Position numbers and translations under genes: made by a program. This document shows positions 43,070-54,291 of a stretch of 64,000 nucleotides of DNA, in pieces (the first letter of the stretch is position 1; each line of letters begins with the position of its first letter). Source of the DNA: Campanula takesimana (lineage: Eukaryota; Streptophyta; Magnoliopsida; Asterales; Campanulaceae); contig JAOWBW010000269.1 of NCBI GenBank assembly GCA_026119855.1, forward strand, positions 620,001 through 684,000. Direction: 5' to 3'. The notes under the pieces were generated by a model, which saw nothing but the letters and a program-made list of their open reading frames with translations, had not been told where the DNA came from and did no database searches.

Positions 43070-46000
43070 ATGGCCGTGGAAAAGGCCGACGAACACCATC
43101 CTAGTGATGGCCCGTTTCACCCTCTAGGCCACTTCAATGAGAAGTCGGTGCCTTCTATTGTAACCCCTCCAGCTCTTGAGCTGAAAGCCCTTCCCTCAAA
43201 TTTAAAGTATGTTTTTCTTGGGGAGGGAGAGACTTTGCCCGTGATAATTGCCTCAGATTTGACCATAGAACAAGAGGCCAAGTTGATCAAAGTGCTTCGT
43301 GAGCACAAGCAGGCCATAGGGTGGACCTTAGCAGATATTAAGGGTATAAGCCCCTCCATGTGCATGCATAAATTTAATCTCATAGATGGTTCTAAGCCGT
43401 CTAGAGAGAGACAGAGGAGGTTAAATCCTCACATGGAGGAGGCGGTTAGGAAAGAGGTCCTAAAATTGTTGGATGCAGGCATTATCTATGCCGTTGCTGA
43501 TAGTGAGTGGGTGAGCCCGGTTCAAGTCGTTCCTAAGAAATCGGGCTACACGATCACCACTAATGAGAAAGGAGAATAAGTACCAAAAAGGGAAGTGACT
43601 GGTCTGAGAATGTGTATAGATTTGCGCAAACTGAATGCTGCAACAAAGAAAGATCACTTCCCTTTGCCCTTTATTGATCATATTCTTGAGAGGTTAGCCG
43701 GACATGAGTATTATTGTTTCTTGGATGGTTTTTCGGGGTATAACCAAATCCCCATTGCACCAGAGGACCAAGCCAAGACCACTTTTACTTGTCCCTTTGG
43801 CACATTCGCATTTAGGAGGATGCCCTTTGGGTTTTGTAATGCACCTGCGACCTTTCAAAGGTATATGACCTCCATCTTTTCTGATTTGATCGAGCGATGT
43901 GTCGAATTCTTCATGGATGACTTCTCTGTATTTGGTGACAGTTTTGATAGGTGCCTAGAGAATTTGACAATGGTTTTAAATCGTTGTTGTGAGACAAACT
44001 TGGCCCTTAGTTGGGAAAAATGTCATTTTCTTGTGAGGCATGGCATTGTGTTAGGACATTTGGTGTCAAACAAGGGGATTGAGGTAGATAAGGCTAAAAT
44101 CGATATGATTTTAAAATTTCCTCCCCCTATGTCGGTTAAGGGTGTGCGAAGTTTTCTTGGCCATGCAGGTTTTTATAGGCGTTTCATAAAAGACTTTTCA
44201 AAAATTTGTAAGCCTTTATGTAACCTGCTAGCTAAGGACACGGAGTTCATCTTTGACCAAGAGTGTCTAGAGGCCTTCAATCTGCTGAAGGAGAAGTTGA
44301 CGTGTGCCCCCATTCTATCTAGCCCCAATTGGTCTCTACCTTTTGAGAGCATGTGTGATGCATCAGATTTTGCGATTGGGGCTGTCTTGGGGCAAAGAGT
44401 GGATAAATTGCCTCATGTGATTCATTACGCAAGTAGAACTTTAAATGATGCACAACTGAATTATACTACCACTGAAAAAGAATTTTTAGCAGTTGTGTTT
44501 GCTCTTGAAAAGTTTCGTTCTTACTTGCTGGAGTCAAAGGTGATTATCTACTCTGATCATGCTGCACTTAAATATTTGCTGAATAAAAAGGATTCTAAAC
44601 CTAGACTTCTTAGGTGGATGCTCCTACTGCAGGAGTTTGACATTGAAATAAGAGATAAAAAGGGGACTGAAAATGTGGTGGCGGATCACCTATCTAGGCT
44701 TGAGGACTTCACATTCACTAGTGTAATTGATGGTGCAATTCCGGTTAATGAAAATTTTCCGGATGAACAACTATTTGCTTTACATGTTCATGAGCCTTGG
44801 TATGCGGATCTTGTGAATTTCATTGTTTCTAATATTATGCCACCTCACTTCACTTACGATCAAAAACGAAAGTTTAGATCGGATGTGAAGCACTACATTT
44901 GGGATGACCCTTATCTGTGGAAAGTTTGCCCGGACAAGATAATTAGGAGATGCATTCCGGAGCATGAGCAAGCTAGCGTGTTGAGATTTTGCCACGAACT
45001 CCAATGTGGGGGTCACTTTAGTGGGCAAAAGACCGCTAGGAAAGTATTGCAAGCGGGTCTATATTGGCCCACTTTATTTAAAGATGCTCATGACTTTTGT
45101 GTGAGGTGTGATAGATGCCAAAGGACCGGTAACATAGGAAAGAGAGATGAAATGACCCTCCAACATAATTTAATTGTTGATATTTTTGATGTGTGGGGTA
45201 TTGATTTTATGGGTCCTTTTCCCCCTTCCCAAGGCTACTTGTACATTCTTGTTGCTGTAGATCATGTGTCTAAATGGGTGGAAGCAATTCCTACCCGGAC
45301 TAATGATGCTAATATTGTTTGCAAGTTTGTGCGTGAAAATATCTTTGGCAGGTATGGAGTGCCGCGCGTCATTATCAGTGACCAATGGACGCACTTCACA
45401 AACAGAATGTTCAATCAAGTGCTAAAAAGATATGGGGTGGGTCACAAGTTGGCTACGGCTTATCACCCTCAAACTTCGGGCCAAATGGAGGTGAGTAATC
45501 GCCAAATCAAGGCGGTGCTTGAGAAAACGGTGCGTCCAAATCGTAAAGACTGGGCTGACAAATTGTGTGATGCACTGTGGGCTTATCGGACCGCATACAA
45601 AACCCCCATTGGCATGATCCCGTACCGGATTGTGTATGGAAAAGAGTGTCATCTTCCAGTGGAATTAGAGCACAAAGCATATTGGGCAACCAAGCAACTA
45701 AACATAGATTTGACTCTAGCAGGGGAAAAAAGGTTGCTTGACTTGGATGAGCTTGCAGAAATGAGGAAGGATAGTTATGAGAGTGCAAAGTTGTACAAAG
45801 AGAGGACAAAAAGATATCATGATAAAAACCTTAAACCCAAGTTTCTTAAACCGGGTATGAAAGTCATTCTCTTTAACTTTCGCCTCAAACTTTTTCCCGG
45901 AAAATTGTGTTCAAGGTGGACGGGTCCTTATGAATTGATTCGAGTGTTTCCCCATGGCGTCGTAGAGCTTAAAGACTTGAAAGATGGGACAATATTTAAA

Positions 46001-46072
46001 GTGAATGGACACCGAGTGAATCATTATTATGGGGGCTGTCTATTTTGGAAGACATCAATGAAATTGATGTAA
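43070..46072 (+). pseudogene. Athila reverse transcriptase, RNase H and integrase
   Basis: The first part (43070-43579) holds the RT N-terminus (WTLADIKGISPSMCMHKF, SEWVSPVQVVPKKSG) and stops at TAA 43577-43579. The 825-codon frame from 43595 holds RT (MCIDLRKLNAATKKDHFPLP, FLDGFSGYNQI, FMDDFSVFG), RNase H (MCDASDFAIGAVLGQ, YTTTEKEFLAVVFAL, YSDHAALKYLL), the integrase HHCC finger (HELQCGGHFSG, CDRCQRTGN) and the core: Asp in GIDFMGPFPPS, Asp in VIISDQWTHF (normally SDGG) and Glu in QTSGQMEVSNRQIK. No chromodomain follows. One early stop and the altered SDGG motif suggest loss of function, but most of the frame is intact. Confidence 0.92.
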
Positions 46073-47205
46073 TTGATTTGACGGACCCGGAGGGAGCCAC
46101 TTAATATTTATGTGGCATTATGTCGAGCCAAAGACTTAAAACAAAGGCGCTTGTTGGGAGGCAACCCAACCAGGTATCATTTTATTGCTTTATGTTTTTC
46201 CTTTCAGTTTATCATCATTTTTGAATTGGGAGTGTGTTGTTCTTCAATGCCATGAGGACATAGCAAACTTTTGGTTCGGGGGTGATGGTTACATTTGTGT
46301 GTCAGTGTTGGTCGATTCGAACTACGGTGACCTGAGCTCCTTATTGTCCTAGGGAGAACGTAGGAAACGAAAGTGCGGTCAAAAGTTTAGTCCGTGTCTT
46401 CCTTCATGGATCTCTCCGAGTTTGTGGGTTTATAGGGGAGTGTAAATAGTGTCACCCTCCAAAAAGATTTTCATTTTTTGAGTCATTTTTATTTTCATAA
46501 TGGATATTACGCTTGTGATGTTTGTTTGTGGTGATGTGCAGGAAATCAATTCAACCAAGTGGTGGAGCGATCAAACCAGCAGTAAAAAAAAAAAAAAATT
46601 GCTGGAAAAACATATCGAGTGCCCGCTTGGTGTACAGGGGGCGGGCGCCTGGTTAAGAAAGCGCAAAATAGGATGTTTCTGCCCAAATAAGCGCGCGCCT
46701 GGACCTGGTTAAGCGCCCGCCTGGTTGTCGGTTTAAGAAATCCCAGTTGGGTAAAAACGGGTTTTGGGGATAAAGTAACCTAAATCTACCCATCTTCTCC
46801 AATTTCTCTCCCTCTCTAAAACCCTCCCTCACCCGCCTCCTTCTCTTTCTCCCTACAAATCTCTCATCCACACTCACTCACACCAACCCACAAACACCCA
46901 AACCATCTCCCTCCCCTCACATCATAACAATTTAGAGCCAAATCCCCCATTTAATCCGGTAATTTGAAGATTTTGGGGTTCAAACTTGGGAAGAAGAATC
47001 GGGGCTAATTGAAGAGGTTCGGTTCGGAATTGGAAGGCGTCAAAGAAGGGAAAAGTGTTTGTGAGAGCTTGGGAAGTCTGAATATCATCTTCTCCATCTC
47101 CGGCAAGAATTTTCCGGCGACCTCCGGCGAGATTTTACGGCGAGTCCGGGTAAGAACAATTTAAAGTTTTAAAATTTGTTAGGGGTTGTCGAGGTTGTTA
47201 TCATG
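46073..47205 (+). other. Athila spacer between pol and third ORF, with a second GCGCCCGC cluster and CT-rich leader
   Basis: Noncoding. At 46621-46724 are GCCCGCTTGG, GCGGGCGCCTGG, GCGCGCCTGG and GCGCCCGCCTGG, followed by GAAATCCCAGTTGGGTAAAA, resembling the LTR promoter cassette. A pyrimidine-rich stretch with CTCTCC/ACCCTC words (46798-46920) and a GC-rich leader precede the third ORF. It looks like an internal promoter and 5' leader; no TATA box was seen. Confidence 0.5.
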
Positions 47206-47691
47206 CCTCCAAGACCAAGAGGTCGAGGAGGTGGTCGTGGTGTTCCCCCACCCCAAATTGAGCCGGATTTCGATAACACTCGTTTTGTATCCCGGGATTC
47301 ACAGAATTACTTTGATAATAAGCAAAATAATGGGGTAACGGTGGAGAGAGGATATAATTTGACAAATTGTGGGTTAGATGCTATCATCGAACATTACAAC
47401 TTGAGAAGATTGTTGGCCGTGCCGGCCCAGATGGGGTCGAAATTGCTTGTGCAAGAATTCTATGCAAATTTTCATGCGGCGACTGAGGCCCCCAATGTCT
47501 GGGTTAGGGGATTTAATGTTGATGTGACTGCGACGGCCATTAATAATTTCTATGGGTTGTCAGATGCTGTGGCGGAAGGGAATTGTGCGTATTGGGATTT
47601 GAAAAGGAATCTCCAGAATATGGACCGGATGGATGATATCTTAGCTTTATTTGCAGGAGAGTTTGGGGTGAATATTGATAGGGGGAACATC
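47206..47691 (+). pseudogene. Athila third ORF, 5' part, cut by Copia-2
   Basis: Starts ATG at 47206 (MPPRPRGRGGGRGVPPP, Arg/Gly-rich), then RFVSRDSQNYFDNKQNN, LLVQEFYANFH and VDVTATAINNFYGL, landmarks of the so-called putative plant transposon protein domain found in the post-pol ORF of Athila-type elements (sometimes called env-like from its position). An in-frame ATG 30 bases upstream is possible. The frame is interrupted at 47691 by Copia-2; the remainder lies at 55667-56430. Function unknown; no signal peptide or membrane segment is visible. Confidence 0.75.
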
Positions 47692-49060
47692 TGTTGGGTT
47701 TCGTGCAATCATGTGCAGCGGAAGATAGACATGAATAAAACCCAATAGCCTAGATCCGCTATGAACAATAATTCATAATAACAAGATGAAGGAAACTAAC
47801 CCTTGTAGATCGTTATGTAAAACTTGGATTAAGCGTTAAGACAAACGCCCTCTACCAGTGATCCACACAACGAACAGATTTCAAGAACGCCTTCTTGAAC
47901 TTGACTGCTAGGTCTTCGGATTGATCAACGAAGTTGAAGAACGATTCTTCAAAGCTCCTAATTATTATTGTGACTTGATAATTGAGATTAATCAATCACA
48001 ATAACCCAAGAATATAATGTGTGATTTCTTTCTCTAAGAAAGACTTTGGAATTGATCAAATCAACTACTTAGGGAACAATTCCCGTTAGTTTGTATTTAT
48101 ATTCAAGGGGTTTCAGAAACCCTTTAGGAATTAGGTTTTCTTGTTCAACAAGAGTTTTCCTAAAAACTGATTCTGCCGGCAAAACCATCCGTACGGATGT
48201 TTCTGGAAGCATCCAGATTCAGCCGTACGGATCCTTTAGACAGGACCCGTTTTACTTCGTTTTTCGCTCTTTTTAATTATCCGTTATGCGTGTGTGACCC
48301 AATAGGATTATACTAAGTTGGCAACGAGTCCGAACCAGTCAAACCTCGTAAGTCATAAGCGGACTCTAGCAAGCCATTATGACTACCCAATCAGTATAAC
48401 TTTGAACTCCAAAGTTTCCTAAAATAGAACATAACACAATCTCTTTGTTACACGATGTCTATTGAACGTAAGCCATGGTCAATGGTCAACTTACATTTGT
48501 TCAATACTTTCTCGATCCCGAATGTATTGATAATACAAATCTTATTTGAGCACGGCCATGCATTTCATCAATACCATTCATCGAGTGGCCAAAGCTTGAC
48601 ATCTCTCTTGACGAGGAACAAATCCCATCTTGGCTTATTACTCTTCCCTACATGATTCCGATTATGCCAATCATATTCTTTATAGCTATCCGGTTAGGGA
48701 TAACATTTGAATATGTCAAACGTAATGTTCATCATGTGGAAGACTGTAATAACCTCAGGTCTAAAGATTCCAGTGATATAACTATATGAGACTTAATTAT
48801 GACATTGTGACCATGACATAAATCTCATAGGGTCAGCCCAGTATTTGTTCTCCAACAAATACCCATAAGTCTAATTGTATCCCATACACCATAATCATCA
48901 TATGATTATCTATTAAACTTATACTAATAATTAATCATAATTATCAGGGATGGTGATTATTATAATAAACATGCAAAAGACATAATAATCAAACGTTCAA
49001 TATCTTTATAAATAATAACATTTGTTTTACAAACAACATGCCTAGGGCATAACACCAAAA
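47692..49060 (-). repeat. Copia-2 3' LTR
   Basis: 1369 bp; the inner end reads AACACCAAAA where the other LTR has AACACCAACA. Contains ATCCGTACGGAT palindromes (48187-48198, and CCGTACGG near 48223). A TATA-like TATAAATAC lies on the minus strand near 48092-48100. Confidence 0.93.
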
Positions 49061-49080
49061 ATCTCCCACTTGCACTAGGC

Positions 49081-49983
49081 CTAATTAATGTATCGAATAC
49101 CCATAGACCTAACATGACCATCATGCTTTGCTTGCGGAAGACCCTTTGTCAATGGGTCTGCAATATTATCATCCGTTGGTACTCTGCATATATTTACGTC
49201 TCCTCTATCAACGATCTCTCGAATGATATGAAAACGCCTAAGTATGTGTTTGGATTTCTGATGCGATCTAGGTTCCTTTGCTTGAGCAATAGCACCATTA
49301 TTATCACAATAAAGGTCTATTGGGTTAGCAATGCTAGGAACCACCTCTAGTTCACCAATGAACTTTTTAATCCAAACAGCCTCTTTAGCAGCATCGGATG
49401 CAGCAATATACTCAGCTTCAGTTGTAGAATCAGCGACGGTACTTTGCTTAGAACTCTTCCAACTAACAGCACCTCCATTAAGCACAAATACAAAACCAGA
49501 TTGCGATCTAGAATCATCCTTGTCAGTTTGGAAGCTTGCATCTGTGTAACCACTTACGACAAGATCATCTTCCATACCTCCATACACCAAGAACGAATCT
49601 TTAGTCCTTCGCAAGTACTTAAGAATCGTCTTGACTCCGATCCAGTGACTTTCACTGGGATCAGATTGGTATCTGCTCGTCATGCTCAAAGCATACGAGA
49701 CATCAGGTCTAGTACATATCATGGCATACATGATAGATCCAATAGCAGAAGCATATGGAATCCCAATCATTCTCTCACGCTCATCAGTCGTCTTAGGACA
49801 CTGATTCTTGCTTAGAGATATGCCATGACCTACTGGCAAATTTCCTCTTTTAGAGTTTTCCATGCGGAATCTCTTGAGAACTTTGTCAATATATGTATCT
49901 TGACTTAAACCAATCAGTTTCTTAGATCTATCACGATAGATCCTAATGCCAATGATATAAGCGGCTTCTCCCATATCTTTCAT
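49081..49983 (-). pseudogene. Copia-2 RT end and RNase H
   Basis: Open 300-codon continuation of pol after a single TAA (49984-49986, CF then stop then MKDMGE), where relatives have Ser. Holds MKDMGEAAYIIGIRIYRDRS, CTRPDVSYALSMTSRYQS and the RNase H motifs GYTDASFQTDKDDSRSQSGF (Asp), DSTTEAEYIAASDAAKEA (Glu) and LYCDNNGAIAQAKEP (Asp), ending in DPLTKGLPQAKH near the polypurine tract. The RNase H removes template RNA during cDNA synthesis. Apart from the one stop this part looks functional. Confidence 0.9.
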
Positions 49984-51895
49984 TTAGAAACACTTTCCTA
50001 ACCAAGTTTTTACAGACTGTAGTGCAGGAATGTCATTTCCAATGAGCAATATGTCATCAACATATAGTACTAGAAATAATACTACTATCCCACTAATCTT
50101 CTTGTATACACAAGGTTCATCTTCGTTCTTGATGAAGCCAAACTCTTTGACCGATTCATCAAACCGAAGATTCCAACTCCTAGAGGCTTGCTTCAATCCA
50201 TAAATGGATCGTTGCAATTTGCATACTTTATTAGAATTTTCTGGAATTACAAAACCTTCAGGTTGTGTCATATAAACATCCTCAAGTAAGTTCCCGTTAA
50301 GGAACGTTGTTTTAACATCCATTTGCCATATCTCATAGTCAAAATATGCGGCTATGGCAAGTAAAATTCTTATAGACTTGATCATTGCTACGGGCAAAAA
50401 GGTTTCATCATAGTCGATTCCATGAATCTGCCTATAGCCTTTCGCTACAAGTCTAGCTTTATAAGTATGCACCTTTCCATCCATGTCAGTTTTCTTTTTG
50501 AAAACCCACTTGCATCCTATGGTTTTTATACCTTCGGGCGCATCAATCAAGTTCCAAACTTGATTGTCATACATGGACTTAATTTCAGATTCCATGGCTC
50601 CAAGCCATTTATCTGAATCAGGAGCGGACATCGCTTCTTGATAGGAAGTAGGTTCATAATCAACTATGACTCCCACTTCATTACTATCCGTCATGAGAAA
50701 TCCATATCTCTCAGGTTCGGATCGTATCCTACCAGTTCTGCGAGGAACATGAGTATTCTGATTAGGTTCCACAACTCCTTGTGAACCTTGGTCAGATCCA
50801 ATCATCGGTTCCATGTAATTTGCGGGTTCTTGAACCTCTTCAAGACTAATTTTACTCCCACTAGTTCTTTTGGAGAGAAACTCTTTCTCTAGAAAAGCAC
50901 CATCTCGTGCAACAAACACTTTGTTGTCTGTGCGGTTGTAAAAGTAGTATCCTTTAGTTTCCTTAGGATAGCCCACAAAATTACATTTATCAGATTTGTG
51001 TGCGAGTTTGTCAGAGATCATCCTCTTGACATATGCCTCACAACCCCAAATCTTAATAAAAGAAAGATTAGGCTTCTTTCCTTTCCACATCTCATATGGA
51101 GTCTTTGGAACAGATTTTGTTGGAACATTATTTAGTGTGAGAGCAGCAATTTCTAGTGCATGTCCCCAAAAGGATAAAGGAAGATCAACTTGACTCATCA
51201 TGGAGTGGACCATATCCAATAAGGTCCTATATCTCCGCTCAGACACACCATTCCATTGTGGTGTTCCAGATGGAGTTAATTGTGAAACAATTCCACAATC
51301 TTTAAGATGATTGTCAAATTCTTGGCTTAAATATTCTCCACCACGATCAGATCGAAGTGCTTTAATAGTTTTGCTAAGTTGATTCTGTACTTCATTTTGA
51401 AATATTCTAAATATCTCAAAAGATTCACTTTTATGCTTCATTAAGTAGACATAGCCATATCTACTAAAATCATCAGTAAAAGTTATGAAGTATTGATATC
51501 CTCCCCTAGCACTGCTGCTCATTTGTCCACAAACATCAGTATGTATGAGTCCCAATAAGTCACTAGCCCTTTCACTACTCTTAGTAAATGGTGCCTTAGT
51601 CATCTTTCCAAGTAAACAAGACTCACAAGTTTCATATGATTCAAAATCATGTGAATCTAAAAGTCCGTCCCCATGGAGTTTTGAGATACGCTTCTCATTA
51701 ATATGACCAAGACGGCAATGCCACAAATAAGTATGATTTACATCATTAGGTTTGGATTTCTTATTTATATTATAAATATTCTCATTATTTCCATTTTCAA
51801 CATCAAGAACATAAAGGCCATTAAATGAACATGCAGTACAATAAAGCATATCATTTAAATAAATAGAAAACTTCTTATTTTTGGGAAGCAGGTTT
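49984..51895 (-). pseudogene. Copia-2 integrase and reverse transcriptase
   Basis: From KNKKFSIYLNDMLYCTACSF (the segment that normally follows protease) through the pre-integrase box YLWHCRLGHINEKR, CESCLLGKMTKAPF, integrase catalytic residues in LIHTDVCGQM, FTDDFSRYGYVY and PQWNGVSERRYRT, then RT: KWVFKKKTDMDGKVHTYKAR, WQMDVKTTFLNGNL and LYVDDILLIGND. The frame is uninterrupted until the TAA at its end. Upstream codons of this frame (to 52083) overlap gag and are not protein-like, because a deletion joined gag out of frame with pol. Confidence 0.9.
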
Positions 51896-52627
51896 AGCCA
51901 CATTAGCGTTGGCAATAGTTTCCTTGCTAATCTTGGGTTTGACAACTTTTGCCTTACCCTTTTTGCCTTTTGAGCCCTTTCCTTCTTTAGATACAATGAG
52001 TACAGGAGCGGCCTCTTTACCGATTTTCTTTTCTGCCTGCTTAAGCATCCCATGCAATTCAGACAATGTCTTATCCATCCCATGCATATTAAAGTTCATG
52101 ACGAACTGGTTATAGCTTTTGTGCAATGAATTAAGAATAAAATCGGTAGCCAACTCAACATCAATTGGATGGCCTAGCCTCTCTAGTTTCTCAAAGTAAG
52201 CCTTCATCTTTAAAACATGAGGGCTCACAGACTGTCCTTCGCTCATCTTACATGAGACCAGTGCAGCTATAGTGTCGAACCTCTCTTGCCTTACTTGTTC
52301 TTGAAACATATCTTTCAACGAAGCAGCAAGGTCAAATGCTTCCAAGTGCTCAAGAGTCTTCTGAAGCTCTGAACACATGGCCGCAGGCATAAGATAACCT
52401 ACCTCACGAGAATCATTTACATGTTTCTTGTAGGCGTTTCTCTCATCCTTGGGTGCATTAGAAGCAGGTTCTTCTTCAGGAACGGGCTCTTCAAGAATAT
52501 AGAGCTTGTCCTCATGCTTTAGAACAATTCTAAGGCTACGGATCCAATCCGTGTAGTTAGCTCCATTTTCTTGAAGCTTTTCCTTCTCAAGGATAGATCG
52601 TAGTGATAAGTTTGTATTTTGTGCCAT
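51875..52627 (-). CDS. Copia-2 gag, lacking the zinc knuckle
   Basis: Starts ATG 52627 (MAQNTNLSLRSILEKEKLQE), followed by GANYTDWIRSLRIVLKHEDK, the conserved N-terminal block of this copia GAG type, then PAAMCSELQKTLEHLEAFDL and HVLKMKAYFEKLERLGHPI. The basic tail GSKGKKGKAKVVKPK normally leads to a CCHC knuckle; here the frame ends after SQK at 51875-51877, exactly where pol-like sequence begins in another frame. GAG assembles the particle; without the knuckle, RNA binding should be impaired. Confidence 0.88.
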   Translation of the reverse strand: MAQNTNLSLRSILEKEKLQENGANYTDWIRSLRIVLKHEDKLYILEEPVPEEEPASNAPKDERNAYKKHVNDSREVGYLMPAAMCSELQKTLEHLEAFDLAASLKDMFQEQVRQERFDTIAALVSCKMSEGQSVSPHVLKMKAYFEKLERLGHPIDVELATDFILNSLHKSYNQFVMNFNMHGMDKTLSELHGMLKQAEKKIGKEAAPVLIVSKEGKGSKGKKGKAKVVKPKISKETIANANVAKPASQK

Positions 52628-54291
52628 TATCTACAATTATGCAAACATATAATTAAATATAAGTACCAACTTAATTAAAGATATTAAAATATTAGTATTT
52701 CACAAATACTCCCACTAAATTATATAACCTTCATATACATTCAATGTATAATATAATTTAAATGGGCTAAGATCCATATATCATTTAATTTTACGTCCGC
52801 GAGGGCAAGATGCATAAAATTAAATTATTTAGGTAGATAACTCCTTATCAATCATATCATATATGACTCTTAGATATTTTATGAGATTATATCAAGACAT
52901 CTTATGTCATGCATGTTTTAAATCTCATCTGTGCCTTAGGCCCAAAACTCTTTTGATAGCCTAATTAATTCAACCCACTTTAAACGCATAGGAACCACTC
53001 TTTCACTCATCTTGTTCATACATGAATAAAATCAATCCACCTCGCGAGGGTTAGAGCGGGCATGAAATTACCCATGTAATCCCAAGTGTCTTAATCATGG
53101 GTTGGCACAAAACTTAAATTTTAAGAAGGTTCACACACATAAAGTTAATCAATTATCCGAATTAATTTTATGTGACATTAGTTGCGCTAGTTAGGGATAA
53201 AAGTCTGAAATCATAAGATTTCTCCAATCTTAAACTCCTTTAAGATTCTGATCTCATTAACGGTCTGGACTTCTGAATTTGAATCTGTTTCAGGAAACAT
53301 GGTTTAACAACCAGCCATCTGAAACAAATCAGAGTCAGTATAACCCAAACCATCCGTACGGATGTTTCTGGAAGCATCCAGATTCATCCGTATGGATAGT
53401 TATGCATATCTCAGAAACACTGAACACTACAGGAGTCTGGAACTGCATCCGCAAAGCATCTTGAAATTGAGAGCACAAAACGTACGGTCGAAACTAATCC
53501 AAAAGGCATCCACATTCCCGTACTAAGATCAAGAAACCAAGCAACTTCTCTATACGGTCGAAACTAAGCCAAAAGGCATCCACATTCCCGTATAGATTGG
53601 TCACATGTCTCAAGACCCTTTCAATGTCTCTTAATCTCATAGATTACAGCAATTCTAAACTCTTTAGAACTCTGATTTCTGCAACTACTCCGAATTCTTA
53701 ACAGATAACTGTTTCAGGAAACACGGTTTCGAAAACCAGCCGTCTGAAACCAGTTTATGTTTCCAGGTTCGAATTCTGCAAACAATTTGCAGAACAATCT
53801 GAACATGAGAAGTCAGAATGAAATCTAGGAGTGAACCAAAACCATCCGTACGGATTTGTTTGGAGGCTCCCAAACCATCCGTACGGATTCTTAGGTAGAA
53901 TCCCAGTTTTTCCAGATTTTTTCAGATTTCGGAAATTCGATCAATCTTAATATCGTGTTTATACATAATCAGATTACAGAAACATGAAATTGCAGATTAC
54001 GAATTTTAACCCATCTAATTCATATATTCAATAACCAATTTATTCCACATACAAATTAGATCAAGATTTATCAATAAAATAATCCAATTACAACATGATA
54101 ATCTAAGCATGCGATCATACATATTAATCAAATCAATATTACAACCACATCAACTAGCATGCATATTTTATATTTCATATAAAATCCATCAAATAAATTC
54201 ATCTATCTCATGATCATACCAATTAAATAATCGCATAATTATATCATGATAATATTAGAATTATTGATCATCAACGGGGCTCTGATACCAC
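52628..54291 (-). other. Copia-2 long untranslated leader with repeats
   Basis: About 1.66 kb between primer-binding site and gag. It contains CCATCCGTACGGAT palindromes (about 53347, 53841, 53872), two copies of CTGTTTCAGGAAACA-GGTTT with CCAGCC-TCTGAAAC (about 53286 and 53710), and a repeated segment with CGGTCGAAACTAA and AAAAGGCATCCACATTCCCG (about 53486 and 53557). No protein-coding signal. Confidence 0.65.
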
